A stretch of 64,000 nucleotides of DNA from Pseudomonas sp. Leaf58 (lineage in GTDB: Bacteria; Pseudomonadota; Gammaproteobacteria; Pseudomonadales; Pseudomonadaceae), in assembly GCF_003627215.1 (NCBI RefSeq), contig NZ_CP032677.1, positions 4,655,501 through 4,719,500 on the forward strand, read 5' to 3'. This document shows, piece by piece, positions 1 through 13,150 of the stretch. A program made the position numbers and the translations under genes. The notes below the pieces were generated by a model. That model did not search any database and was not told the origin of the DNA. It worked only from the letters and a program-made list of their open reading frames with translations. Positions within the stretch are counted from its first letter, which is position 1. Each line of letters opens with the position of its first letter.

Positions 1-1520
<1,520 letters not shown>

Positions 1521-1625
1521 GGTTGTCACTCAAATCCGGGGTCAGTCGGCAAGCCGCTTTGAACAAGCTGGGTCAGGCGCTGCCGGGCGCGGCAGGTGCC
1601 GGCCCGGGGCCTTGAAGCAGGATGC

Positions 1626-2762
1626 TCAGCGGCGCTTGGCCATGGCATCGGTGAAACGATCGAACAGTGGCGCGACGTCGGTCGGGCCTGGGCTCGCTTC
1701 AGGGTGGCCCTGGAAGCTGAACGCGCTCTTGTCGGTACGCTCGATACCCTGCAGGGTGCCGTCGAACAGCGACTTGTGAATGGCGCGGACGTTACCCGGC
1801 AGGGTAGCTTCGTCAACGGCAAAGCCGTGGTTCTGGCTGGTGATCATGACCACGCCGGTGTCCAGGTCCTGGACCGGGTGGTTGGCACCGTGGTGGCCGT
1901 GGCCCATTTTCACGGTCTTGGCGCCGGACGCCAGGGCCAGCAGCTGGTGGCCGAGGCAAATGCCGAATACCGGGATCTCGGTTTCGAGGATTTCCTTGAT
2001 CGCCTGGATGGCGTAGTCGCACGGCTCGGGGTCACCCGGGCCGTTGGACAGGAACACGCCATCCGGGTTGAGTGCCAGCACTTCGCTAGCCGGGGTTTGG
2101 GCCGGCACCACGGTCACGCGGCAGCCACGGGCTACCAGCATGCGCAGGATGTTCAGCTTGACGCCGTAGTCGAAGGCAACCACGTGGTACGGCAGGTCAG
2201 CGGCTTCGATGGTCGGGTGGCTGTCGGTCTTCAGCTCCCACACGCTGGAGCGCCATTCGTAGCGTTCCTTGGTGGAAACGACCTTGGCCAGGTCCATGCC
2301 TTTCAGGCCCGGGAAGCCACGTGCTGCGGCGATGGCGGCTTCTTCGCTGATGTTGTCACCGGCAAGGATGCAGCCGTTCTGAGCGCCCTTTTCACGCAGG
2401 ATTCGGGTCAGGCGACGGGTGTCGATGCCGGCGATGGCAACGACGTTGTTGGCCTTGAGGTACTCAGGCAGCGACTGGGTGTTACGCCAGTTGCTGGCCA
2501 GCAGCGGCAGGTCACGGATGACCAGGCCAGCGGACCAGACGCGGTTCGACTCGGCGTCTTCCGGGGTAGTGCCGGTGTTGCCGATGTGCGGGTAGGTCAG
2601 GGTAACGATTTGCTGCGCGTAGGAAGGGTCTGTAAGGATTTCCTGGTAGCCGGTCATAGCGGTGTTGAATACCACCTCACCAACGGTCTGACCGTCGGCA
2701 CCGATGGATTCACCGCGGAAAATACTGCCGTCGGCAAGGGCGAGTATGGCTGGCTTTGTCAA
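1626..2762 (-). CDS. carA: Carbamoyl-phosphate synthase small (glutaminase) subunit
   Basis: This subunit hydrolyses glutamine and channels ammonia to CarB. The protein has an N-terminal CPSase small-chain domain and a C-terminal class I glutamine amidotransferase domain; the nucleophile Cys is in [14 protein letters not shown] and the catalytic His/Glu are in HPEASPGP near the C-terminus. I choose a TTG start at 2762 (protein begins (M)[12 protein letters not shown], 378 aa, the normal length). A strong Shine-Dalgarno, GGGAGGT, ends 5 nt upstream of that TTG, whereas the in-frame ATG at 2786 lies upstream of this site and has none of its own. It is first in the carA-carB operon. A terminator-like hairpin sits in the leader just upstream. 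Confidence 0.96.
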   Translation of the reverse strand: MTKPAILALADGSIFRGESIGADGQTVGEVVFNTAMTGYQEILTDPSYAQQIVTLTYPHIGNTGTTPEDAESNRVWSAGLVIRDLPLLASNWRNTQSLPEYLKANNVVAIAGIDTRRLTRILREKGAQNGCILAGDNISEEAAIAAARGFPGLKGMDLAKVVSTKERYEWRSSVWELKTDSHPTIEAADLPYHVVAFDYGVKLNILRMLVARGCRVTVVPAQTPASEVLALNPDGVFLSNGPGDPEPCDYAIQAIKEILETEIPVFGICLGHQLLALASGAKTVKMGHGHHGANHPVQDLDTGVVMITSQNHGFAVDEATLPGNVRAIHKSLFDGTLQGIERTDKSAFSFQGHPEASPGPTDVAPLFDRFTDAMAKRR

Positions 2763-2807
2763 GAAGACCTCCCGTAAATCAAGCATGAAAGGGCGATCGC
2801 AGGTTGC

Positions 2808-2846
2808 AAAAAAGCGGAGTGACGTATGGACACGTCACCCCGCTTT
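2808..2846 (-). terminator. Terminator-like hairpin in the carA leader (possible attenuator)
   Basis: A 15-bp stem (2811-2825 with 2832-2846) and a 6-nt loop are followed, in the carA direction, by a run of six T. The single imperfect pair is a G-U wobble only when transcribed on the minus strand, so the structure is suited to carA-direction transcription. It ends about 45 nt before the carA start codon, with no coding gene immediately upstream, as expected for attenuation in response to pyrimidines. The alternative is a plain terminator of an unseen transcript. Confidence 0.6.
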
Positions 2847-2901
2847 CATGTGCTGAATTCAATTCGCTGCGCGCTTTTAGTGGACACACTAAAGCTGTAG
2901 C

Positions 2902-2952
2902 TTACAGAAAAGTGCGTTTTCGGTCTACCGCATATGTGTCTCTAAAACACAT
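2902..2952 (-). other. Candidate leader peptide ORF upstream of carA
   Basis: A 16-codon reading frame (ATG at 2952, TAA at 2902-2904) encodes MCFRDTYAVDRKRTFL and ends about 55 nt before the terminator-like hairpin of the carA leader. Its position would suit a ribosome-coupled attenuator. There is no good Shine-Dalgarno and the frame is short, so chance is quite possible. The rest of 2847-3040 shows no other feature apart from AT-rich stretches likely to hold the carA promoter. Confidence 0.25.
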
Positions 2953-3040
2953 CAATGCGACAGACTGACACCGGCGCCACCCCTTCACGGGTGAACCCGC
3001 CCCACAGGACTTGCGCAAGCCCCAAGCCCTGCAAGGACCC

Positions 3041-3068
3041 TGTAGGAGCGGGTTTACCCGCGAAGAAG
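3041..3068. repeat. REP element
   Basis: Short palindromic repeat with core GAGCGGGTTTACCCGCGAAG preceded by TGTAG, the common P. putida REP form. It lies between dapB and carA, just past the dapB stop. Confidence 0.8.
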
Positions 3069-3087
3069 CCAACACCGCTCGAACGAC

Positions 3088-5035
<1,948 letters not shown>

Positions 5036-5232
5036 AGGTCATTTGCACCTTGTTGGGCGTCTGGCATCTGCGCCACGCCATCAGCACCTGCCTGTTGCCC
5101 ACCAGGGCCACTGACAGACGCTGTAAAAATTCTCGAATTCCAGATACGCCAACGCGGGAGCAAGCCCCCGCGCGGCGACATCCTACCAGCTCACCGCCAA
5201 ACGGCGGTGAACTGGCCGACAACATGCAGGGA
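5036..5232 (-). other. dnaK-dnaJ intergenic region
   Basis: 197 bp without a gene. It contains a GC-rich palindrome at 5153-5172 (CGCGGG, spacer, CCCGCG) resembling a REP core, which could stabilise the dnaK message or modulate the dnaK:dnaJ ratio. I see no convincing promoter. Confidence 0.4.
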
Positions 5233-7158
<1,926 letters not shown>

Positions 7159-7259
7159 GTTAACTCTCCCGAAACTTGAATTTGGTAGCAGCGGCTACTG
7201 AGGCCAACTGCGGTAATACTTGAAGGCTTGACACCTAAATGGGGATGCCCCGGTGGATT

Positions 7260-7817
7260 TCAAGCCTTTTCATTGATCGAGGGTTGCGCCGCGCTCGGCG
7301 CCTTGCTGACCACCACCATGGCGGGGCGCAGCAGACGGCCGTTCAGCAGGTAACCCTTCTGGAACACGTTGAGCACGCTGTTCGGCTCTACGTCGCCGTT
7401 TTCCTGCATGGCCATGGCCTGGTGGTGCTCAGGGTTGAACGGCTGGCCGTGCGGGTCGACAGCTTCGAGGTTGTAGCGCTTGAGGGTGTCCTGGAACATC
7501 TTCAGGGTCAGCTCGACGCCTTCGCGGATCTGCTTGACGTGCTCGTCTTCGGCACTGGAGTGCGCCAGCGCCAGCTCCAGGCTGTCGATTACCGGCAGCA
7601 GGTCGCTGGAGAACTTCTCCAGGGCGAATTTGTGGGCTTTCTCGACATCCTGCTCGGCACGACGGCGCACGTTCTGCAAGTCGGCTACGGCGCGCAGCGA
7701 CTGATCCTTGGCGGCGGCCAGCTGTTCCTCGAGTTCCAGAACACGGGCGTCAGTAGTGGTTTCTGCACCGGTTTCTTCAACGTTAAGGTCTTTTTCGTTC
7801 AGCTGTTCGTCAGCCAT
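7260..7817 (-). CDS. grpE: Nucleotide exchange factor GrpE
   Basis: Dimeric nucleotide exchange factor that releases ADP from DnaK. The charged N-terminus ([15 protein letters not shown]) leads into a long coiled-coil ([20 protein letters not shown] onward), followed by the GrpE signature near [10 protein letters not shown] and a C-terminal beta domain. Start ATG at 7817 (185 aa) has AGGAGAG 5-6 nt upstream; an upstream in-frame alternative start would lie before this site and is rejected. First gene of grpE-dnaK-dnaJ, divergent from recN. Confidence 0.97.
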   Translation of the reverse strand: MADEQLNEKDLNVEETGAETTTDARVLELEEQLAAAKDQSLRAVADLQNVRRRAEQDVEKAHKFALEKFSSDLLPVIDSLELALAHSSAEDEHVKQIREGVELTLKMFQDTLKRYNLEAVDPHGQPFNPEHHQAMAMQENGDVEPNSVLNVFQKGYLLNGRLLRPAMVVVSKAPSAAQPSINEKA

Positions 7818-7875
7818 GGGGTCTCTCCTGCGCAATTTTGTGGACTGCGAGCCAGGCTCGCCTTGGATGTCGGCT

Positions 7876-7903
7876 ATATGGGGCCGGAAAAACCAGCTTC
7901 AAG
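7876..7903 (-). promoter_or_regulatory. Sigma-32 heat-shock promoter of grpE-dnaK-dnaJ
   Basis: On the minus strand, CTTGAAG (7897-7903), a 13-nt spacer and CCCCATAT (7876-7883) match the RpoH consensus CTTGAAA-N13/14-CCCCATNT almost exactly. The grpE ATG is about 58 nt downstream. Confidence 0.85.
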
Positions 7904-7948
7904 GGGCAAGGTGGTTTTCTGCGCCACAACATAATCTGCCAGGGGGCA

Positions 7949-7985
7949 TTGGCAGGCCTGAAAAAACTACTGTATAAATAACCAG
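7949..7985 (+). promoter_or_regulatory. recN promoter with overlapping LexA box
   Basis: TTGGCA (7949-7954) and TATAAA (7973-7978) with 18-nt spacing form a sigma-70 promoter. The SOS-box-like CTGTATAAATAACCAG (7970-7985) covers the -10; it keeps CTGT and CAG half-sites at the standard distance, with one deviation from CTGT-N8-ACAG. RecN is a standard LexA target. Confidence 0.75.
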
Positions 7986-8009
7986 ACCTGACTTTCGGGA
8001 GCCGCCCCC

Positions 8010-9683
8010 ATGCTGGTGCACCTATCCATTCACAACTACGCCATCGTCGAGCACCTCGACCTCGAAATCGCCCGCGGCATGTCCGTGATTACCGGCGAGA
8101 CCGGCGCCGGCAAATCGATCATGCTCGATGCCCTTGGCCTGGCCCTGGGCGACCGGGCCGACAGCGGCGTGGTGCGCCCCGGCACGGACAAGGCAGACAT
8201 CCTTGCCACCTTCGACCTGGTGGATATCCCCGAGGCGCATGCCTGGCTGGCCGAGCGCGACCTGGACAACGACGGCCTGTGCATCCTGCGCCGGGTGATC
8301 ACCGCCGAAGGCCGCAGCCGCGGCTATATCAATGGCACTCCGTGCCCACTCGGCGACCTCAAGGCACTGGGCGAGCTGCTGATCGATATCCACAGCCAGC
8401 ACGAACACCAGTCACTGCTCAAGACCGACACCCATCGTCGCCTGCTTGACGAGTATGCCGGCGCCGTCGACCTGGCCCGCCAAGTGCAGCTGGCCGCCAA
8501 ACGCTGGAACCAGACCCGCCTGGAGCTGGAACGCCTGTCCAACTCCGGCGACGAGCAGCGCGCCCGCCACCAGTTGCTCAGCTACCAGCTGGAAGAGCTG
8601 GACAACCTGGGCTTGGGCGAGCACGAACTGGAACAGCTGGAACAGGAACACAAAAACCTGACCAGCGCCGAAGCGCTGTTCGGCATTTGCCGCCAGGTCA
8701 TCGACCAGTGCAGCGAAAGCGATTCGGGCAACGTACTCAGCGCCCTCACCTCCAGCCTCAACCGGTTGGGTGCCGCCAGCAACTCACCCAAGGCGCTGGG
8801 CGAAGCGGCCAACTTGATCGCCAGTGCGCAGATCCAGGTGGAGGAAGCCGTGGGCGAACTCAACCGCTTCCTCGACAACTTCGACGCCGACCCCATGCGC
8901 CTGCAGGCGCTGGAGGAACGCCTCGACACGATCTACACGCTGGCCCGCAAACACCGCGTGCACCCTACCGAACTGCCCCACCTGCAACAGCAGTTGATGG
9001 AAGAGCTGGAAGGCCTTAACGCCAGCGATGAGTCGATCGAACGGCTGGGCGAAGAGCTGGCCGCTTTCGCCCAGCACTATAGAGAGAAGGCCCGCGAGCT
9101 CAGCGCCCTGCGCCAGCAGGCTGCCCAGCAGTTGGCAGTAGCCGTTGAGCAGGAGATCCAGCGCCTGGGCATGCCCGGCGGGCGCTTCTGCATTGCGCTG
9201 ACTCCAAACGAGGGTGCCGACCTGTCGCCGCATGGCCTGGAGCAGATCGAACTACTGGTCAGCGCCAACCCCGGGCAACCGCTCAAAGGCCTGGCGAAGG
9301 TGGCTTCGGGCGGCGAACTGTCGCGCATCAGCCTGGCGATTCAGGTGATTACCGCGCAGACCTCGCGCATTCCCACCCTGGTGTTCGACGAAGTCGACGT
9401 CGGTATCGGCGGGCCTACTGCCGAGATCGTCGGCCAACTGCTGCGCCGCCTGGGCGAACGCGGCCAGGTACTGACCGTGACCCACTTGCCGCAGGTAGCC
9501 GCGCAAGGCCATCACCACCTGTTCGTGCACAAGGTGCGCAACAGCGACACCACCCACACCGCGGTAGCCAGCTTGGGCAAGCGCGAGCGGGTGGAGGAAG
9601 TGGCGCGGATGCTGGGCGGCATCGACCTGACCAAGGAGTCCCTGGCGCATGCGCGCAAGATGGTTGTGAGCGGAAAGGCCTGA
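8010..9683 (+). CDS. recN: DNA repair protein RecN (SMC-like ATPase)
   Basis: SMC-family ATPase acting early in double-strand break repair. Walker A GETGAGKS is at residues ~29-36; a long coiled-coil occupies the middle (~160-370); the ABC signature ASGGELSRISLA and Walker B LVFDEVDVGIGG are near residues 430-470. Length 557 aa is standard. GGGAG lies 8 nt before the ATG. It is transcribed away from grpE from a promoter overlapped by a LexA-like box, consistent with SOS induction, and ends in a bidirectional terminator shared with fur. Confidence 0.98.
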   Translation: MLVHLSIHNYAIVEHLDLEIARGMSVITGETGAGKSIMLDALGLALGDRADSGVVRPGTDKADILATFDLVDIPEAHAWLAERDLDNDGLCILRRVITAEGRSRGYINGTPCPLGDLKALGELLIDIHSQHEHQSLLKTDTHRRLLDEYAGAVDLARQVQLAAKRWNQTRLELERLSNSGDEQRARHQLLSYQLEELDNLGLGEHELEQLEQEHKNLTSAEALFGICRQVIDQCSESDSGNVLSALTSSLNRLGAASNSPKALGEAANLIASAQIQVEEAVGELNRFLDNFDADPMRLQALEERLDTIYTLARKHRVHPTELPHLQQQLMEELEGLNASDESIERLGEELAAFAQHYREKARELSALRQQAAQQLAVAVEQEIQRLGMPGGRFCIALTPNEGADLSPHGLEQIELLVSANPGQPLKGLAKVASGGELSRISLAIQVITAQTSRIPTLVFDEVDVGIGGPTAEIVGQLLRRLGERGQVLTVTHLPQVAAQGHHHLFVHKVRNSDTTHTAVASLGKRERVEEVARMLGGIDLTKESLAHARKMVVSGKA

Positions 9684-9702
9684 ACCCTTCTTTTTCAGGT
9701 CA

Positions 9703-9724
9703 ATTCGCGGGCACGCCCGCGAAG
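9703..9724. repeat. REP-like palindrome
   Basis: TTCGCGGGCACGCCCGCGAA, a short perfect palindrome just after recN, of the same type as several other intergenic palindromes in the window. Confidence 0.7.
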
Positions 9725-9766
9725 AGCCCAGCACAGGCAACACACCTCTCAGCCCCTCCAGAAAGC

Positions 9767-9794
9767 ACAAAGGCGACCCGAAGGTCGCCTTTGT
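9767..9794. terminator. Bidirectional terminator between recN and fur
   Basis: Perfect 12-bp stem ACAAAGGCGACC / GGTCGCCTTTGT with a 4-nt loop, between the convergent recN and fur genes. The stem is flanked by A and T residues on both sides. Confidence 0.75.
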
Positions 9795-9816
9795 CATTCA
9801 TTAACGATAAAAATCG

Positions 9817-10221
9817 TTACTTTTTCTTACGCACATACAGGACCAGATTGTGGTCCACCAGCTCGTAGCCATGCTCGGCGACGATTTCGCGCTGGCGCTT
9901 TTCGATCTCGGCATCCATGAACTCGATGACCTCACTGGTCTCCACGTTGACCATATGGTCGTGGTGACCGCCATCGGCCAGTTCAAACACTGCATGGCCG
10001 CCGTCGAAGTTATGGCGAACCACCAGACCCGCCGCCTCGAACTGGGTCAGTACGCGATAGACGGTGGCCAGGCCAACATCCTCGCCAGCTTCCATCAGCG
10101 CTTTGTAGACGTCCTCAGCACTCATGTGGCGCTGCTCGGTGGAGTCGAGCATCTGAAGGATCTTGACTCGAGGCAGGGTCACCTTGAGGCCGGCTTTGCG
10201 CAATTCGCTATTTTCAACCAT
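9817..10221 (-). CDS. fur: Ferric uptake regulator Fur
   Basis: Iron-responsive repressor. N-terminal winged helix (MVENSELRKAGLKVTLPRVK...) is followed by the DNA-contact region GLATVYRVLTQFEAAG and the metal site GGHHDHM (~residues 85-91). The 134-aa protein starts at the ATG at 10221. It contains no cysteine at all: the CxxC pair of E. coli Fur is replaced here (VNVETSEVIEF), so a structural zinc held by Cys is not possible. A short C-terminal KKK tail is present. It is divergent from bamE. Confidence 0.97.
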   Translation of the reverse strand: MVENSELRKAGLKVTLPRVKILQMLDSTEQRHMSAEDVYKALMEAGEDVGLATVYRVLTQFEAAGLVVRHNFDGGHAVFELADGGHHDHMVNVETSEVIEFMDAEIEKRQREIVAEHGYELVDHNLVLYVRKKK

Positions 10222-10318
10222 GGTCAGCTTTCTCGCCGATGCTGCTTCGCAGCTTCTCTTAATACGGGTATGATCGGGGTTTACGTTGTCCAGCCAAGAT
10301 AGTGGAAGTCGCCCACCG

Positions 10319-10852
10319 ATGCAAAACACCAAGCTCTTGCTAACCAGCCTCACCCTAGTGGGACTGCTCGCACTCGCCGGTTGCTCGTTTCCCGGGGTTT
10401 ACAAAATCGACATCCAGCAGGGCAATGTCGTTACGCAAGACATGATAGACCAATTACGCCCCGGAATGACCCGTCGGCAAGTAAGGTTTATCATGGGTAA
10501 CCCGCTGATCCAGGACACCTTCAACACCAATCGTTGGGATTACCTGTACAGCCTGCAGCCAGGTGGCGGCAAACGCCAACAAGAGCGCATGAGCATTTTC
10601 TTCAACGAAAGCGACCAACTGGTCAGCCTGTCTGGCGACTTCATGCCAGGTGTCAGCCGCGACCAGGAAATTCTCGGTGGCAGCAGCGACACCACGGTCA
10701 GCCCGGCCAACCAGCCCGCGCAGCCAGCCGTGCAGCCAGAAGAAAAACCGGCCAAGCCAGGCTCGGTAGAAGAATCCATCCAGCGCGAGATCGACACCAT
10801 CGAGACCACCCCAGTGCCAACCCCGGCACCGCTGGAAACCGCGCCGCAGTAA
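10319..10852 (+). CDS. bamE: Outer membrane protein assembly lipoprotein BamE/OmlA
   Basis: Small lipoprotein of the BAM complex that inserts beta-barrel proteins. A signal peptide ends in the lipobox LALAGC (Cys ~ residue 22 from the ATG at 10319), followed by the SmpA/OmlA domain with YKIDIQQGN and the conserved [14 protein letters not shown]. The C-terminal ~60 residues are a Pro/Glu/Thr-rich low-complexity tail ([13 protein letters not shown]), common in Pseudomonas. An earlier in-frame start at 10286 would put extra residues before the signal peptide and is rejected. Divergent from fur, as in other pseudomonads. Confidence 0.95.
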   Translation: MQNTKLLLTSLTLVGLLALAGCSFPGVYKIDIQQGNVVTQDMIDQLRPGMTRRQVRFIMGNPLIQDTFNTNRWDYLYSLQPGGGKRQQERMSIFFNESDQLVSLSGDFMPGVSRDQEILGGSSDTTVSPANQPAQPAVQPEEKPAKPGSVEESIQREIDTIETTPVPTPAPLETAPQ

Positions 10853-10868
10853 GCGCACAGCAGATACG

Positions 10869-10897
10869 AAAAAGCCCGGACCTGGTCCGGGCTTTTT
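10869..10897. terminator. Bidirectional rho-independent terminator
   Basis: AAAAAGCCCGGACC / GGTCCGGGCTTTTT stem around a single central base, between the convergent bamE and ratA-like genes. T-runs are present in both directions. Confidence 0.9.
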
Positions 10898-10913
10898 GTT
10901 GCCGCTGGTTCAG

Positions 10914-11348
10914 TCAACCATTCAGCTGCTTGGCACGCTGGCAGAACGCATCCACCAGGGTATTGGCCGCCTGATTGAACAGCGGCCCCAGGGTCGCACG
11001 CACCAGGGAGCCTGCGTAGTCGAACGACAGGTCGAGGCTGATCTTGCAGGCCTTGTCACCCAGCGGCTTGAACACCCACACGCCATGCAGCTGGGTGAAC
11101 GGCCCCTCTTCCAGGTTCATTTCGATGGACTGCCCAGGCACCAGCACATTACGCGTCACGAAGTGCTGGCTCATCCCCCCCTTGGCCACTTCAAGCTTGG
11201 CGCGCATGTGCGTGTCACTGGCTTCGAGCACCGTCGAGGCCGAGCACCAAGGCAGAAACTGTGGGTAACTGGCTACATCGTTGACCAGATCGTAGAGCGC
11301 CTGGGCAGGGTATGGCAGCAGGGCGGAGCGTTGAATATGGGTAGTCAT
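10914..11348 (-). CDS. ratA: RatA/Coq10-family START-domain protein
   Basis: A 144-aa polyketide cyclase/START-domain protein (MTTHIQRSALLPYPAQALYDLVNDVASYP...). Homologues are named either as the RatA toxin, which blocks 70S assembly in E. coli, or as the Coq10-like ubiquinone-binding protein; sequence alone cannot separate these roles. The start at 11348 puts the highly conserved MTTHIQRSALLPY at the N-terminus, with GGAAG upstream. It is divergent from smpB, the linkage seen in many gammaproteobacteria, but no RatB gene follows; bamE converges on it instead. Confidence 0.9.
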   Translation of the reverse strand: MTTHIQRSALLPYPAQALYDLVNDVASYPQFLPWCSASTVLEASDTHMRAKLEVAKGGMSQHFVTRNVLVPGQSIEMNLEEGPFTQLHGVWVFKPLGDKACKISLDLSFDYAGSLVRATLGPLFNQAANTLVDAFCQRAKQLNG

Positions 11349-11496
11349 CCAGGCGTCACTTCCAAGGCTGGGTGGCGGCGCTTCGCAGCGTGCCAAAAAC
11401 AGGTTCTGTCCCCAAGACAGGGGCTGTATTGTCCGGTATTCATTGCAGGGGCTCAAGCACACCGAAATCCCATAGCGGAGGGCGCACGGACTTGCC

Positions 11497-11502
11497 TATA
11501 AT
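11497..11502 (+). promoter_or_regulatory. -10 element directly before smpB
   Basis: A perfect TATAAT ends only 9 nt before the smpB ATG (11512). A transcript starting at the usual distance would begin within ~2-5 nt of the ATG. No good -35 hexamer is seen 16-18 nt upstream. Confidence 0.5.
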
Positions 11503-11511
11503 GCCGCCCCT

Positions 11512-11994
11512 ATGGCTAAGCAAAAAAAACATCCGACCGGGACCATCGCGCAGAACAAGAAAGCGCGACACGATTACTTCATCGAACACAAGTTCGAGGC
11601 CGGGCTGGTCCTGTCCGGTTGGGAAGTAAAAAGCCTGCGGGCCGGCAAGGCGCACCTCGTTGACAGCTACGTGCTGCTCAAGGACGGTGAGGCCTGGCTG
11701 TTCGGCAGCCACATCACCCCGCTGACCACAGCCAGCACCCACGTCATCGCCGACCCTATCCGCACCCGCAAGCTGCTGCTGAACAAGCGTGAACTCGAGC
11801 GCCTGGAAGCAGCTGTGGCGCAAAAGGGTTACACCTGCGTGGCGTTGTCGCTGTACTGGAGCCAGCACCTGATCAAGTGCGAAATTGCACTGGGCAAGGG
11901 CAAGAAGGAATTCGACAAGCGCGACACCGTGCGCGAACGCGATTCCAACCGCGAGCTGCAGCGGGCCGTGCGCAACAAGGGCAAGGAAGACTAA
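11512..11994 (+). CDS. smpB: SsrA-binding protein SmpB
   Basis: Binds tmRNA and places it in stalled ribosomes for trans-translation. [22 protein letters not shown] is the conserved N-terminus; [14 protein letters not shown] and [13 protein letters not shown] are core tmRNA-contact regions; the basic C-terminal tail ([21 protein letters not shown]) enters the decoding path. Length 160 aa is standard. There is no purine-rich Shine-Dalgarno (GCCGCCCCT precedes ATG), and a TATAAT sits 9 nt before the start, so the mRNA may be leaderless. Its RNA partner ssrA lies about 7.6 kb downstream. Confidence 0.97.
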   Translation: MAKQKKHPTGTIAQNKKARHDYFIEHKFEAGLVLSGWEVKSLRAGKAHLVDSYVLLKDGEAWLFGSHITPLTTASTHVIADPIRTRKLLLNKRELERLEAAVAQKGYTCVALSLYWSQHLIKCEIALGKGKKEFDKRDTVRERDSNRELQRAVRNKGKED

Positions 11995-12016
11995 GCCTTC
12001 TTTAGCCTGGCCCGGC

Positions 12017-12104
12017 CTCTTCGCGGGTGAACCCGCTCCTACAGGTTATGCACCGCATTCGAAGGTGGTGCGCACCCCGTAGCAGCGGGTTCACCGGCGA
12101 AGAG
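12017..12104. repeat. Pair of inverted REP elements
   Basis: Two REP copies in opposite orientation (12017-12045, core TTCGCGGGTGAACCCGCTCC; 12079-12104, core AGCGGGTTCACCGGCGAAG) between the convergent smpB and lldR genes. The second has small deviations from the core. Confidence 0.8.
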
Positions 12105-12126
12105 ACCAGCACCGCCACTGCAAGGC

Positions 12127-12894
12127 TCAGCGCCCGCTACGCCGCTCGGCCCGCGCCACCCGCTGCGCTTCTTCCTGGGCCTCTTCCAGCACCTCCTGCA
12201 CGTACAGAATGTGCCGGCTGGACACCTCTCGCGCATCTTCCGCCCGGCCCTCGACAATCGCCAGGTAAAGCTCGCGGTGCTGACTGATCAGCATGTCGCG
12301 GGTCTCAGTACGCTGTTGGTACATGCCACCAATGTTGGTCACCACGTTGCGCTTGAGCAGGTCGAACAACCCGCGAATGGTGTGCAGCAGCACGGCGTTA
12401 TGGCTGGCCTCGGCAATCGCCAGGTGGAAGCGCGCATCGGCTGCGCCCTCTTCTGCCCGGGTGACTTCATCGACCCTGGCATAGCAGTCCTGCAGCTCAT
12501 CGAAGGCTGCCTTCAGCCGCGCCCGGTCCGGCTCGGTGGCGCGCTGGGCCGCGTAAAAGGCGCAGGACGCCTCCAGGGTATGGCGAAACTCGAGCAGGTC
12601 ACGCTGCGCCTCGGCACTGTGTTCCAGCAGCTGCAGCAGCGGGTCGCTGAAGGTAGACCCCAGGGACGCGGCGACAAAATTGCCGCCACCCTGACGGCTA
12701 ACCAGCAGCCCCTTGGCCACCAGCTTCTGGATTGCCTCACGCAGTGACGGGCGGGACACGCCAAACTGCTCGGCAAGGACGCGCTCGGCCGGCAGCCGCT
12801 GCCCCGAGGTCAGCGTGCCTTCCAAAATCATCCTTTCCAACCGATCGACAATGTCGTCGGACAGGCGCCGTTGGCGGACCTGATCAAAAACCAT
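12127..12894 (-). CDS. lldR: Lactate-responsive regulator LldR (FadR-type GntR family)
   Basis: Repressor of lactate utilisation, relieved by lactate. The N-terminal GntR winged helix (RRLSDDIVDRLERMIL...GQRLPAERVLAEQFGVSRPSLREA in sequence order) is followed by an FCD effector domain with a likely metal-binding set in the C-terminal helices. Start ATG at 12894 (255 aa) has GGAGAG ~6-8 nt upstream. It is divergent from lldP, and an LldR-type palindrome lies just before lldP, which fixes its likely target. Confidence 0.92.
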   Translation of the reverse strand: MVFDQVRQRRLSDDIVDRLERMILEGTLTSGQRLPAERVLAEQFGVSRPSLREAIQKLVAKGLLVSRQGGGNFVAASLGSTFSDPLLQLLEHSAEAQRDLLEFRHTLEASCAFYAAQRATEPDRARLKAAFDELQDCYARVDEVTRAEEGAADARFHLAIAEASHNAVLLHTIRGLFDLLKRNVVTNIGGMYQQRTETRDMLISQHRELYLAIVEGRAEDAREVSSRHILYVQEVLEEAQEEAQRVARAERRSGR

Positions 12895-13041
12895 CACATG
12901 CTCTCCACAAACCCCCGGCAAATTTCAGGGGGCGCTTATTCTCGCCGATCCAGGCCGCGCAAACACCCACCAGGCCACGATTTTCCCAGCCCATCAGGCG
13001 CCCGCTCATCGGCCCACCTGCAAAGTTTTACACGGGACAAA

Positions 13042-13071
13042 TTGACACACCCATGGAAGCGCTTTTAACCT
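13042..13071 (+). promoter_or_regulatory. Promoter of the lldP operon
   Basis: TTGACA (13042-13047), 18-nt spacer, TAACCT (13066-13071). The LldR-type operator lies just downstream, where bound repressor would block elongation or open-complex escape. Confidence 0.6.
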
Positions 13072-13088
13072 AGCGACCAGCCATTGTA

Positions 13089-13105
13089 AATTGGTCTTAC
13101 CAATT
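13089..13105. promoter_or_regulatory. LldR operator
   Basis: AATTGGTCTTACCAATT, a 17-bp inverted repeat with 7-bp arms AATTGGT/ACCAATT. It closely matches the operator known for LldR proteins (AATTGG-N5-CCAATT form) and sits between the lldP promoter and the lldP start. Confidence 0.85.
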
Positions 13106-13150
13106 ATCCAATGCCAGTGCCTGACCAACAACAATTAGGGGCCACCCCAT

